The translations under genes were made by a program, and so were the position numbers. This document shows positions 17,046-27,003 of a stretch of 64,000 bases of DNA, piece by piece. The stretch comes from Proteiniphilum sp. X52. GTDB taxonomy: Bacteria; Bacteroidota; Bacteroidia; Bacteroidales; Dysgonomonadaceae. Each line of letters starts with the position of its first letter. Positions within the stretch are counted from its first letter, which is position 1. Below the pieces are notes generated by a model that saw only the letters and a list, made by a program, of their open reading frames with translations, did no database searches and was not told the origin of the DNA. The DNA is taken from the NCBI RefSeq assembly GCF_003712195.1, contig NZ_RDSD01000001.1, positions 1-64,000 of the forward strand, in the 5' to 3' direction.

Positions 17046-18241
17046 ATGAACAAAAGTACACATTTCTTCGAACAATCGGTTTTCGGACAGCTCATCTCTA
17101 TGATCGATACAAGAATAATTTCCCGGAACAGCAAGAAGTATAAAGCGGACCACTACATGAAGCGTTTTACAGCCAAGGATCACTTGGTCAGCATGTTGTT
17201 TTGCGTGTTTGCCAAATGCTCCTTGCTACGCGAAGTGGCCGGTTCAATGCTCGGGTTATCAGGCAAGACCGGGCATTTCCAACTAGCGCACATTCCTTAC
17301 CGGAGCACTTGGTCGGACGCGAACAAGAGCAGGAGCGTGGATTTCTTTGCCGGTGTATACCACGATTTGCTCCAGGATTACCAGCGCGTGATCTCGGACA
17401 CCCGGTTTAAACAGGTGATGAACAAACAAATCGAGATCTTTGACAGCACGGTTATCAGCCTGTTCCAGGATGTTTTAAAGTGCGTGGGTAGAACTCCTTC
17501 CAGTGGCAAGCGCAAGGGGGGGCATCAAAGTACACACCGTGATCAATGTCGATGAAGCCGCACCCAAAATGGTTTGGTTTTCATCCGCCACCACCCATGA
17601 CCACGTGCTGCTGGGCAAACTCTCTACCAACGACAATGCCATTTACGTCTTTGACAAGGGATACAAAGATTATAAAGGATTCAAACTCTTTTGCGAAAAA
17701 GGTGCCGGCTTCGTTACCCGCATCAAGGATAATGCCGTATATAAACTGCGGGAAGGACTCTATTTTGACGAGTGCATTCACAGCGGGGTGCTGGATGACA
17801 CTATCATTGAAGTGACCGTCAAGGAGGGGAATGGAGTTGAAAGCAAGCTCAGGCTGCGCAAGGTTGTCTTTTATGACAGGAAGTTGAAGTGCGAGTTCGA
17901 GTTTCTTTCCAACCTGTTCGAGATGCGTGCCGACTTGGTGGCAGATCGAACTGCTTTACAAGCAGCTGAAAGGCAATTTTCCGCTCAAGTACTTCTTGGG
18001 AGACAACGAGAACGCGATAAAAATACAGATATATTGCGTATTGATCGTGAACTTGATACTCACGATTCTCCAAAAGCGACTGGATCGACCTTGGGCGTTC
18101 TCTAACCTGGTCTCTTTTTGCAGGATACACCTGTTCAACTACCTGCATCTGATGAAATTCCTGGAAAACCCGGAGAGAGATTGGCGACGGGATGACCAAA
18201 AATTGGAGATGCTAACCCTTTTCAACGGGGCTCCCTTTTGA
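17046..18241 (+). pseudogene. IS4-family DDE transposase, inactivated by two lesions
   Basis: The start is MNKSTHFFEQSVFG. The first frame contains the first catalytic Asp in EIFDSTVISLF and runs off-frame at a seven-G tract (17516-17522); one extra G breaks KRKGG|IKVHTVINVD. The second frame has the second Asp in YVFDKGYKDYKG, then FEMRAD at 17920-17934. The third frame resumes with WQIELLYKQLK at 17939. The family's Y-x2-R-x3-E-x6-K signature normally begins several residues before WQIE; here the Tyr and Arg are missing while Glu and Lys remain, so a small deletion plus frameshift removed them. Together the pieces cover a near full-length transposase of about 390 residues. Confidence 0.88.
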
Positions 18242-18329
18242 AAATGGATGAAATATAGAAAATAAAGCCTGGTAATAAACCCGCTACAAAAAAATAAAAT
18301 CAAAATGGGTTTTTATCGGACAGTAATGA

Positions 18330-18713
18330 AAAGATATCAGATAAACAGACTGTTTTTTGTATGAAAGAGCAAAGAATCCATGATATTTACCGGGCCGATT
18401 TCTTGTAATCTTCCATAAACGCCTGTGTTATCCAGTTGGCCAACTTTTACTCGTAAAACAATTTTATAAATGCGTAGATGAATCTTGGTACATAAGGACA
18501 TAATTGGTTTTAATAGTAAATTCATAACATATTTATTATCATATTAGAAAAATAGATACACGATTGTATGCTGATTGATTGTGATATCAGATGACATGCC
18601 TGTATGATTTTTAACTTCATTTTTTTAATTTAAGAATATATATGTGATTACAAAAAAGAGGCTCTGTCGTCATAAGAAAAGCAAGAGAAATATAATATGT
18701 TAAAACATTGTAG
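18330..18713. other. 384 bp gap between IS and pectin PUL
   Basis: It contains the right target duplication of the IS (18330-18339), then AT-rich sequence without a convincing gene. Part of it is the native upstream region of the ECF sigma gene, displaced by the IS. A motif ATGTGATTACAA (18642-18653) lies about 60 bases before the isomerase-like gene and recurs upstream of other PUL genes. Confidence 0.6.
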
Positions 18714-19646
18714 GTGAAAGTGATAAAAAAGTATGTAAGCAGAGGTGGAAAAATCTCCTACGGATCCTTGTTTATAATATTTGTTATGTTCTTACTGAGT
18801 CTGATCTATGTGAATTGTCAATGGGGAGCAAGACCTAATGAGGAGCCGGATCATCCGCGATATAAGATTGGCGTATGCGATTGGATGATATTAAAGCGTC
18901 AGAAGATTGGATCGTTAGAATTGACCAGTGAACTCAATGCCGATGGAGTGGAAATAGATATGGGAGGTCTGGGAAATAGGAAACTGTTCGATAATAAATT
19001 ACGAGATCCTATCTTTGTTGAACAGTTCAAAAATGAGGCAGATAAATATAATCTGGAAATTGCTTCGATTGCCATGTCGGCTTTTTATGCACAATCTTTC
19101 GTAGAGAGGGAAAATTACAGGGAACTGTTAGATGACTGTATCCGGACGATGAAAAATATGGATGTGAGAATAGCCTTTTTACCGTTGGGGGTTCAAGGCG
19201 ATTTAAATAAAAGACCCGATATCAGGCCTGAATTGATTAGGAGATTAAAAGTGGCCGGCGATATGGCGGAACAGGCAGGTGTGGTGATAGGCATTGAGAC
19301 TTCGTTGGACGCTGCATCGGAAATTAATTTATTAGATGAGATCGGCTCTCCGGCCATTAAGACCTATTATAATTTTCAAAATCCGTTGGAAGCAGGTAGG
19401 GATATCTATGAAGAACTGAAATTACTGGGAACAGAAAGAATTTGCCAGATCCATTGTACGGACACCGATGATGTTACGTTGCCTTACAACAAGAGACTGG
19501 ATATGAAGAAAATTAAATCAGTACTCGATGAAATGGAATGGAGCGGTTGGCTTATTGTAGAGAGGTCCAGAGATAAAAACGAACCGACCAATGTGGTGAA
19601 AAATTTTGGGACCAATATCGATTATTTGAAGATGATTTTTCAATAA
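18714..19646 (+). CDS. Sugar phosphate isomerase/epimerase-like exported TIM-barrel protein
   Basis: 310 residues with a GTG start. A hydrophobic N-terminal segment (about 19-34, FIIFVMFLLSLIYVNC) suggests export, with a possible lipobox Cys. The rest is an AP-endonuclease-2/xylose-isomerase-like barrel: KIGVCDWM, ELNADGVEIDMGG, GVVIGIETSL, ERICQIHCTD and WSGWLIVERS supply typical metal-ligand Glu/His/Asp positions. Such proteins are common in Bacteroidota PULs, where their substrates are mostly unknown. It is the first plus-strand gene after the IS. Confidence 0.75.
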   Translation: MKVIKKYVSRGGKISYGSLFIIFVMFLLSLIYVNCQWGARPNEEPDHPRYKIGVCDWMILKRQKIGSLELTSELNADGVEIDMGGLGNRKLFDNKLRDPIFVEQFKNEADKYNLEIASIAMSAFYAQSFVERENYRELLDDCIRTMKNMDVRIAFLPLGVQGDLNKRPDIRPELIRRLKVAGDMAEQAGVVIGIETSLDAASEINLLDEIGSPAIKTYYNFQNPLEAGRDIYEELKLLGTERICQIHCTDTDDVTLPYNKRLDMKKIKSVLDEMEWSGWLIVERSRDKNEPTNVVKNFGTNIDYLKMIFQ

Positions 19647-19680
19647 TAAATAGACAAAATTAAATCTTAAGATTAATGAG

Positions 19681-19694
19681 TGATTACATGTAAT
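19681..19694. promoter_or_regulatory. Palindromic candidate operator upstream of the beta-helix lipoprotein gene
   Basis: TGATTACATGTAAT contains the perfect 12-base palindrome ATTACATGTAAT (19683-19694), 76 bases before the ATG at 19770. Its TGATTACA half recurs at four other PUL gene starts. Function is inferred only. Confidence 0.3.
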
Positions 19695-19769
19695 AGTGAA
19701 ATTCGTCATGCTATATAAAACCAATCATGCCGAAAAAGAAAACTTAATATTTTATTTAATAATTTACCA

Positions 19770-21248
19770 ATGAACAAATGTACTTTATTTAAAAGAGAAA
19801 CATATACGCTAACAGGCGTAGCGATGTTGTTTCTATTCGTCTCTTGTATTGACGGATATCAGGATGATGATGTTTGGTCGGCTGGAGTTGAAAACGTCAC
19901 TTTAGGATCGCCTGCGGTAGAAGACGTCATTATTACTCCCAGCGCAGATGGTTCTAAACTAACAATTGAATGGCCTGTTGTGATGGGGGCAGGCGGTTAT
20001 GAATTTTCACTTTATATAGTAGATGATCCGGATAATCCTGTAGTTGTCGGCGAAGAAAAGCAGATTCTGGATGGATGTACCGTGGAACGCGAAATGAGGG
20101 AGGATACTTACTATAAAATAGTAATAAGAACACTGGGTAATGAAAAATACAACAACAAAGAAGCCGAAACAGCGACGGAAATTGCTTACAATAATCTACT
20201 TCCCGTTACGGCTATTATACCGAACGGGACGAATCTGACGGAATATTTCGCGGCTGATCCTATTCCTGAAAGCTCAACAGAGTTGTGTTATGAACTGGAA
20301 GCCGGAGGGAAGTATACCATGGACGGCAACATACCTATCGGAATGACCTCCGTTACTTTTCGTGGCAATAAAGTGAACCATGCAAATTTGACCATAACCA
20401 ACGGTTCTTTCCTGAACAGCGGTGCAGGATTGGTACTAAAATTCATGGATATCGATTGCTCTTCTTTTGATGGCGATGTTACCAGCAATGCGATTATGCT
20501 GATGGATTCGAATTTTGATGAAACAGCAGCAGCCTCATTGTCTTCCAACGGGTACATCGTTATACCTACCACTTCTCCTGTTGCTATTCAGTCGTGTGAA
20601 ATAAAAGGGTTAAAACAGTATCTGTTTTACGACAACGGAAAGAAATATGCTATTGGAACTTTCCTTATCAAAGATTGTATCATCGGTCAGAATACAAGTA
20701 CTTTTAATCAGGCAACAATTCGTTTCCGATCTGGTATGGTAAAAGATCTGACTATGATTGGTAGCACATTCTATAACGAAGTCGTTGGGCACAGCAGTAA
20801 CCGTATTTGTCAGATATCTTCAGGGCATGTGGGCAGCGTGAGACCAACCATGGAAGTTTGGGCAAACGGAAGCATGACCATTACCCATTCAACATTTTAC
20901 CAGTTCCCTAAAGGAGCACAGTCATTTAATTCAAATGGTGCCATGGGACAAAGTACCGATAAAGTCACCCTCCAGAATTGCATCATTGTTGATTCCGGGG
21001 AAGAGGGTGGTTTTGTTAGACGCCTGCGAAGAGGAAATAAGACGGCAATTTTTACCGCTGGAAATAATTCATATTGGTATAATGGCGCATTTCCTTCCGG
21101 TGAAATCAGCAGTGGAAGGGACGAAAGCGGTACACACATAGAAACGGATCCGCAGTTAACATATAATGGCAATGGTCAATTCACATTGAATGGAGCGGAA
21201 CAGATATCCAAACGAGTCGGAGATCCGCGTTGGCTGCCTGTTGAATAA
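19770..21248 (+). CDS. Surface lipoprotein, fibronectin-like plus right-handed beta-helix (DUF4957/DUF5123 type)
   Basis: 492 residues with lipobox FVSC (Cys26). A fibronectin-III-like domain comes first (about 40-140: LTIEWPVVMGAGGYEFSLYI), then a repetitive beta-helix region (LTITNGSFLN, IQSCEIKGLKQYLFYDNGKK, MTITHSTFYQF, VTLQNCIIVDSG). This matches DUF4957/DUF5123 proteins encoded beside SusCD in pectin PULs, which are thought to be surface glycan-binding proteins; no catalytic residues are evident. It lies 29 bp upstream of SusC, so probably in the same operon. Confidence 0.8.
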   Translation: MNKCTLFKRETYTLTGVAMLFLFVSCIDGYQDDDVWSAGVENVTLGSPAVEDVIITPSADGSKLTIEWPVVMGAGGYEFSLYIVDDPDNPVVVGEEKQILDGCTVEREMREDTYYKIVIRTLGNEKYNNKEAETATEIAYNNLLPVTAIIPNGTNLTEYFAADPIPESSTELCYELEAGGKYTMDGNIPIGMTSVTFRGNKVNHANLTITNGSFLNSGAGLVLKFMDIDCSSFDGDVTSNAIMLMDSNFDETAAASLSSNGYIVIPTTSPVAIQSCEIKGLKQYLFYDNGKKYAIGTFLIKDCIIGQNTSTFNQATIRFRSGMVKDLTMIGSTFYNEVVGHSSNRICQISSGHVGSVRPTMEVWANGSMTITHSTFYQFPKGAQSFNSNGAMGQSTDKVTLQNCIIVDSGEEGGFVRRLRRGNKTAIFTAGNNSYWYNGAFPSGEISSGRDESGTHIETDPQLTYNGNGQFTLNGAEQISKRVGDPRWLPVE

Positions 21249-21277
21249 AAAAATCAAAGTTATTAAAAATAAGAAAC

Positions 21278-24200
21278 ATGAAAAGATATCTAATCTTCTG
21301 TCTATTTTTAGGCATATCACTCGTATTTGCAGTTCCTGTAAATGCACAGCAAATGCGCACAATCAAAGGTACCGTCGTTGATGAGATGGGTGAACCCATT
21401 ATCGGAGCCACAGTTAGAGTTGAAGAAACAGACAGAGGCACAATAACGGATATTGAGGGACATTTTTTGATTTCTGTTCCGGACAATGGAAAACTGACAA
21501 TTTCCTACATTGGATACATTCCTCAAACTATTTCTGACTTTGACAATACACATATTGTGTTGCAAGAAGACCGCATGCAACTCGAAGAAGTGGTTGTCGT
21601 GGGATATGCTTCCCAAAAGAAAGCACACCTGACCGGATCCATAGCGACCGTAGCTCCGGAGGAAATTTCCGACTTATCTGTCACTAATCTTTCGTCAGCA
21701 TTAAGAGGTATGATTAGCGGTGTAAGTGTGAGTGAAACAAGCAATAGACCGGGTGAAAGTGCAAGAATTGTCATTCGCAATAGTGACTTGGCAGTGAGTG
21801 CTCCGACCAGTAGTGCGGGATTACTTGTACCATTGTACGTCATTGATGACTATATTGCCGACGAAACGGCTTTCAACAATCTCGATGCAAGTATGATCGA
21901 GAGTATATCCGTTCTAAAAGATGCCGCGGCGGCTGTATATGGCGCTCGATCCGCTCAAGGTGTTGTTCTTGTGAAAACGAAACGCGGACAAATAGGTAAA
22001 CCGAAAATTTCGTACGGAGGACAATTTGGTTATACCGATGAATTTTATCGTTCCAAAATGATGGATTCTTATAATTTTGGTCTTACTTGGAACGCCATCC
22101 GTGCTGCTGATCCGACAAGTACCTATGATAAGAAAAACGATTTATTCCAGGTCGATGAGTTGGCAGCTATGAGGTCGCTTAACTATGATTTACTTGATCA
22201 ATATTGGAGTTCGGCCTTAATGCAGCGACATAGTATTAACGTAAGTGGAGGTAGCGAAAATGCCACTTATTTCGGCGGTATATCCTATGTTACACAAGAC
22301 GGAAATCTTGGTCGTATAGATTATGATCGTTGGAATTACCGTGCCGGTATAGATGTCAAAATCAGCGATTGGATAAAGACTTCGCTGCAGGTGTCCGGGG
22401 ATTATGGTTCCACTACAAAGGCCTATAGCGTCGTCGGTGGATCGAATGATGAAAAGGATTATGTTAGTCTGTTGACCCGCCCGCGTTATATTCCGGAATA
22501 TGTAAACGGATTGCCGATCGCTTCTTATGGTATTACGAATGGTCAAATCGAACAGACACAGAGCTATCATTACGATATGGTAGAGAATATTGGTAATTTT
22601 ACAAAGAATATGCCACAAAACATGACAATCAATTCTTCATTGGAATACGATTTTGGATGGAGTCAGATTTTGAAAGGATTAAAGTTTAAAGTGACATATT
22701 CAAAAAGTATCAGCACTACAAAAGACAACCAGTTTGGATCCGATTATACGCTTTACAAATTTGCAGACGGCGGACGTGGAGGAAGCGGTAGTCACCTGTA
22801 TGTCGACACCCCGGGGTATCCGGTGAGTTTCGAAAACATGACGACAATTCCCGTATCCAACGGGAATCGTATCCGTAGAAACATGAGTCGTGGCGATAAT
22901 TATCAGATGAACTTCATCGCATCATATGCCCGTATGTTTGGGTTACATAATATAAGTGGTTTATTTACCATCGAAAAAGCTGAAAGTGAGAGAGAATATG
23001 TATGGGGGCAAGTAACAGAGCCCTATTCATTTACCAATCTCCAATCAAACGGGGCAAACGGAGATCAGACAACAGGGTTTAGTCGTTCGGAATCAGGTGT
23101 GTTATCTTATGTGGGTCGTTTGAATTATGCTTACATCGACCGCTACCTTGCAGAGTTTCTTATTCGTTCCGATGCTTCCACCAAATTCGCTCCTGAAAAT
23201 TATTGGGGTGTATTCCCGTCCTTGTCTTTAGGTTGGATACTTTCGGAAGAACAATGGTTCAAGGATAATGTGAAATTTACGGATTTTTTTAAAATTCGGG
23301 GTTCTTATGGTATTTTAGGTAGGGATAATGTGACGGCTTGGGCATGGTTGCAATACTACGGATCGGAAGCAGTGAAAGGCCCTATCTTCGGTTCTGATCC
23401 CGATTTAAACGCAGGAGCTCATTTTCAGCTACCAAATTCGGTGCCGAATCGCAACTCTCACTGGGATAAGAGTTATAAAAGTAATCTCGGGCTGGATATG
23501 GCTTTTCTGAAAAGCCGTTTAACAGTTACGTTAGATGGTTACTACGACAGGAATCGCAATGTATTCATGGCAATAACCGATGCGCCTGACTATCCGTCGA
23601 CGGTGGGTGCTTTAGCATCAGCCTCCAACTATGGCTCAATCGATAATTACGGTATAGAGCTTTCACTGGGTTGGAGAGATCGGATTGGAAAAGATTTTAA
23701 ATACTATATTAAACTCAACACGGGTTATTCGGACAATAAAATACTCAAAGCGCCGTGGAAGGATGAGGCTACTCGCGAATTGGATGATTTAGTTCCGAAT
23801 CAACGGGCCGATCGAGGCCTGTGGGGATATTCCAGTATCGGGATGTTCCGGAGTTATCAGGAAATAGCCGAGTATTTTGCAGTAAATAACATCCAGACCT
23901 ATCTGGGGAAAACCCAGGCCGATATTCATCCGGGTATGTTGATCTACCGGAATGTACGCGGTTCTCAAAAAGCAGACGGAACATATTATGAACCGGGTGA
24001 CCCTTCTGATCCGGTAGCCAATGTGATCGATAAAAACGACATGGTGAAAATATCGACATACAGCAGCAATCCGTATGGATTTACACTAAATATGGGAGGT
24101 GAATGGAAAAATCTTTCGTTCAGCGCACAAATAGGCGCATCTTGGGGAAGCTACACGATGATGCCTTTTGAAGCTATCACAAATAAAAGTATCGTTTCCA

Positions 24201-24607
24201 CTGCTTCCGGTTATAATGTGATGCAATATACCAATTTGCCTTCTTTCTGGTCCGGTAACATGTTTGTTTATCAAGATGTTTACGACGATCAGGGAAATAT
24301 TGTCGCTTCGCAGAATTTGGATGCAAAATATCCAAACTTGCGCTTTTCAGACGTTAACGGAGTGAATTCAACATTTTGGAAGGTAAACAATGCCACGGTA
24401 CAATTGCGTAATATCACACTGGCATATACTATCCCTAAAGTATGGGCGAACAGAGTGGGAGTAGAAAGTTGCCGGATCAATATTACTGGACAAAATATGT
24501 TGAACTTTTACAACCCTTATCCAGATAAATTCATGAGCCCGATGTCCAGTTACAGTAGGTATCCCACTCTACGGAAAATCACAATGGGAATAAATGTTTC
24601 ATTCTAA
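21278..24607 (+). CDS. SusC-like TonB-dependent outer-membrane transporter
   Basis: 1109 residues. The signal peptide is followed by a carboxypeptidase-regulatory-like domain (about 28-105: IKGTVVDEMGEPIIGATVRV), the TonB-box region (LEEVVVVGYAS), the plug (PLYVIDDYIADE, SVLKDAAAAVYGARSAQG) and a barrel ending in GINVSF. Unlike the minus-strand SusC it has no STN domain, so it is not tied to a FecR switch. It imports oligosaccharides together with the SusD encoded next. Confidence 0.96.
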   Translation: MKRYLIFCLFLGISLVFAVPVNAQQMRTIKGTVVDEMGEPIIGATVRVEETDRGTITDIEGHFLISVPDNGKLTISYIGYIPQTISDFDNTHIVLQEDRMQLEEVVVVGYASQKKAHLTGSIATVAPEEISDLSVTNLSSALRGMISGVSVSETSNRPGESARIVIRNSDLAVSAPTSSAGLLVPLYVIDDYIADETAFNNLDASMIESISVLKDAAAAVYGARSAQGVVLVKTKRGQIGKPKISYGGQFGYTDEFYRSKMMDSYNFGLTWNAIRAADPTSTYDKKNDLFQVDELAAMRSLNYDLLDQYWSSALMQRHSINVSGGSENATYFGGISYVTQDGNLGRIDYDRWNYRAGIDVKISDWIKTSLQVSGDYGSTTKAYSVVGGSNDEKDYVSLLTRPRYIPEYVNGLPIASYGITNGQIEQTQSYHYDMVENIGNFTKNMPQNMTINSSLEYDFGWSQILKGLKFKVTYSKSISTTKDNQFGSDYTLYKFADGGRGGSGSHLYVDTPGYPVSFENMTTIPVSNGNRIRRNMSRGDNYQMNFIASYARMFGLHNISGLFTIEKAESEREYVWGQVTEPYSFTNLQSNGANGDQTTGFSRSESGVLSYVGRLNYAYIDRYLAEFLIRSDASTKFAPENYWGVFPSLSLGWILSEEQWFKDNVKFTDFFKIRGSYGILGRDNVTAWAWLQYYGSEAVKGPIFGSDPDLNAGAHFQLPNSVPNRNSHWDKSYKSNLGLDMAFLKSRLTVTLDGYYDRNRNVFMAITDAPDYPSTVGALASASNYGSIDNYGIELSLGWRDRIGKDFKYYIKLNTGYSDNKILKAPWKDEATRELDDLVPNQRADRGLWGYSSIGMFRSYQEIAEYFAVNNIQTYLGKTQADIHPGMLIYRNVRGSQKADGTYYEPGDPSDPVANVIDKNDMVKISTYSSNPYGFTLNMGGEWKNLSFSAQIGASWGSYTMMPFEAITNKSIVSTASGYNVMQYTNLPSFWSGNMFVYQDVYDDQGNIVASQNLDAKYPNLRFSDVNGVNSTFWKVNNATVQLRNITLAYTIPKVWANRVGVESCRINITGQNMLNFYNPYPDKFMSPMSSYSRYPTLRKITMGINVSF

Positions 24608-24615
24608 ACAATACA

Positions 24616-26754
24616 ATGATGAAAAATATATATTCAATAACTTTTAGTACTTTTTCCTTACTGTGCATTTTAGTCTTGACTGGATGCAGCGACGAATTCC
24701 TGAAAGAAAAGACCAATTATAGCAATCTCTCTCCGGAGATATATAACGATTATACGGGTGCAAAATTAAGGGTTGATGATATTTACCTGCGTCTGCTTCC
24801 GAGTGTGAACAACGATCCGTCGTACAGATATCCAAGTACTGGCAGGAGTGACCTACACTCTCAATCAACGGAGGAATTCAGTGGGCTATCTAATTTTGTG
24901 CATCCTGATGTTGTGATTACGTCTTCGAGCAATCTGATAGACTGGTTCCATGTAAACAAGGCAACCAATGCGGGACCTTGGGGCGAGATTCGTAATTGCA
25001 ACGATGTGATCGAGGGCATTTCCGGCAGTAAGCTCTCAGATGAACAAAAAGAGGAATTGCTGGGGCAGGTTTACTTTTTTCGTGCATGGCAGTATTACTT
25101 ACTGGTTAAAACATATGGAGGAGTTCCGATTATAAAGACCGTGCAGATCGCCGACGTGAGTGAAGCAGAAAATTTAGCAGTTCCCCGTTCTACCACCAAA
25201 GAGTGTATTGATTTTATTTGTGGAGATTTGGAGTTGGCGGCCAATATGTTGCCTGCACGTTGGGGGAATGATGATTTCGCCCGTATTACCAAGGGTGCGG
25301 CTCTGGCTTTGGCCGGACGTGCGCGTTTGCTCTATGCCAGCCCGTTATTTAATCGTACTGATCATGTTGACCGCTGGCAGGAAGCTTATGATGCCAACAA
25401 AGCTGCTATAGCCGCCTTGACCGAAGGTAATTTCGGACTGGCATATAAAGACGCGCCGGGTATCAATGCATCCGGATGGGCAAAAATGCTTTACGAGTTC
25501 AACAGTGATGAAGCGGTTTTTGTTACGCTTTACAATAAGGTACATGACGACAATGCTGCCCACGAGATATACAGGAACAATCGCCGTGAACAAAGTATAC
25601 GTCCGGTCAACGCCAATGGTGGAGGTGGTTTGACCCCGACGGCCATGATGGTGGATCTGTTCCCTATGGCAGACGGTAAGAAACCGGGGGAATCTGAGAT
25701 ATATCTTTACGATAATCTGAAATTTTTCATGAATCGCGATCCCCGTTTTTACAGAACCTTTGGTTTTCCCGGCACATACTGGCGGTTTGAAGGAGATCCT
25801 ACGTCGCTAGGAACTGCATTTCCGTATAAAGGTGAAGAGTATCAGTTATGGAACTATTCTTGGTATGCCCAGGATGAGAAAAAAAATGATATTACACAGA
25901 GTGGATATGGGGCAGACGGATTGGGCCTCAGCTACAAAAGTATGTACATACGTAAACGCACTAACGATTTTGACATGACCTCGCCGGAGCCGGTTACACT
26001 CTACAGATGGAGTTTGGAGGGGAATAGGCAGGGATCGTTCGGAGAGAGTGCTATACCCTATATGGAGATTCGCTATGCCGAAGTGTTGTTGAATTTAGCT
26101 GAAGCAGCTTGTGGAATAGGACAAGGGCAAGAGGCCTTAGAGATACTGAGGGAAATTCGTAGACGTGTAGGATATACGGGCGATTGCGGATTGGACGGAT
26201 CGTTGGCTGGAGATAGAGGCCGGTTGTTCGGAGCCATTCTTTATGAACGCCAGATTGAATTGGCTTATGAAGGTAAACGCTTCGACGATATGCGCAGATG
26301 GCTGTTGTGGGATGGCGGAATAAATATGAATCAAATCAACGGAGCACCAACCACCTGGACGCTTTCGGGATTCGGAGGAAACACCTGCACTTATCTGGGG
26401 GTACAACCACTCAATGGGAAACGCCGTGATAATTTTGAACTCACGGCGAAAACAAATGCCAGCGAGAATCAGGGTTCGGATCCGATCGCAAGTTACCGTC
26501 CTGCTGCTTTAGATTTAAAGCTGGACTTAAGCAGTCAGACTGACGATTTGGCTCTTTTTTACGAAACGTATCTGACACGTAAAATTCGCCAAGGGGATCA
26601 GGAAGGCAGGTATGTTACTTTTAAACCGGAATATTATTTGATCGGTCTCACGGAAAGTGCCCAAAAAGCAAATGTTACTTTATTACAGACTATTGGCTGG
26701 ACGGACATCAGAAGCGGTGCTACGTATGGAACTTTCGATCCGTTGGCTGAATAA
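24616..26754 (+). CDS. SusD-like glycan-binding lipoprotein (large form)
   Basis: 712 residues, longer than an average SusD. Lipobox LTGC (Cys24) is followed by the SusD helical repeats (GQVYFFRAWQYYLLVKTYGG, RITKGAALALAGRARLLY, MEIRYAEVLLNLAEAACG, ILYERQIELAYEGKRFDDM). The C-terminus lacks the common NPGY end and instead finishes GWTDIRSGATYGTFDPLAE. The start follows the SusC stop by 8 bases. It would form the lid of the transporter. Confidence 0.95.
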   Translation: MMKNIYSITFSTFSLLCILVLTGCSDEFLKEKTNYSNLSPEIYNDYTGAKLRVDDIYLRLLPSVNNDPSYRYPSTGRSDLHSQSTEEFSGLSNFVHPDVVITSSSNLIDWFHVNKATNAGPWGEIRNCNDVIEGISGSKLSDEQKEELLGQVYFFRAWQYYLLVKTYGGVPIIKTVQIADVSEAENLAVPRSTTKECIDFICGDLELAANMLPARWGNDDFARITKGAALALAGRARLLYASPLFNRTDHVDRWQEAYDANKAAIAALTEGNFGLAYKDAPGINASGWAKMLYEFNSDEAVFVTLYNKVHDDNAAHEIYRNNRREQSIRPVNANGGGGLTPTAMMVDLFPMADGKKPGESEIYLYDNLKFFMNRDPRFYRTFGFPGTYWRFEGDPTSLGTAFPYKGEEYQLWNYSWYAQDEKKNDITQSGYGADGLGLSYKSMYIRKRTNDFDMTSPEPVTLYRWSLEGNRQGSFGESAIPYMEIRYAEVLLNLAEAACGIGQGQEALEILREIRRRVGYTGDCGLDGSLAGDRGRLFGAILYERQIELAYEGKRFDDMRRWLLWDGGINMNQINGAPTTWTLSGFGGNTCTYLGVQPLNGKRRDNFELTAKTNASENQGSDPIASYRPAALDLKLDLSSQTDDLALFYETYLTRKIRQGDQEGRYVTFKPEYYLIGLTESAQKANVTLLQTIGWTDIRSGATYGTFDPLAE

Positions 26755-26882
26755 TCCGTACCGGATACTTGCTTGTATGTTTTGTGGAACATTTATTGAG
26801 TAAAGGAGCGGACTGGAAGGTCACAATGATTGATAGGTGCTATTCGGTAAAACAGGCATTGAAAAAGGTAAAAGAACGTACC

Positions 26883-26929
26883 AATCCGTAAAAAACAACG
26901 CTGTTAAACAGTGATGTCTTTTACGGATT
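26883..26929. terminator. Stem-loop after the first plus-strand SusCD pair
   Basis: AATCCGTAAAA (26883-26893) pairs with TTTTACGGATT (26919-26929). The 25-base loop carries a second small stem (CGCTGT/ACAGTG). It is probably the end of the SusCD transcript, though no clean U-tract follows. Nothing else was recognised in the 249 bp gap apart from the promoter at 26958. Confidence 0.5.
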
Positions 26930-26957
26930 TAGATATTTAATGATTACAAAACTCAGC

Positions 26958-26965
26958 TATATTTG
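26958..26965 (+). promoter_or_regulatory. -7 box (TATATTTG) of the pectate lyase gene
   Basis: TAnnTTTG match 38 bases before the ATG at 27004. A TGATTACA motif (26941-26948) lies 9 bases upstream of the box. Confidence 0.55.
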
Positions 26966-27003
26966 TCATATTTAAAGTAACAGAAAGATAAAATAATAAG
27001 AAC

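Larger units (their letters stand above)
16942..18329 (+). mobile_element. Degenerate IS4-family-like insertion sequence
   Basis: About 1.39 kb, flanked by identical 10 bp direct repeats AAAGATATCA (16932-16941 and 18330-18339), the expected target duplication. The ends are imperfect inverted repeats: left TGTTGTCCGATAAAAA and right (reversed) TTACTGTCCGATAAAAA share the core GTCCGATAAAAA. It encodes one broken DDE transposase. The exact outer edge is ambiguous by about 3 bases because TCA is shared by repeat and duplication. Confidence 0.85.

Noticed and set aside
17516-17522. Programmed frameshift in the transposase at the G run
   Set aside because: The needed shift is +1/-2 rather than the usual -1, and a second lesion destroys the catalytic motif, so decay is simpler.
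18337-18525. Minus-strand 62-codon ORF next to the IS
   Set aside because: No homology features; the region is the displaced upstream DNA of the sigma gene.
26755-26882. Possible C-terminal extension or lost gene after SusD
   Set aside because: Stops occur in all frames within short distance and no motif is seen.
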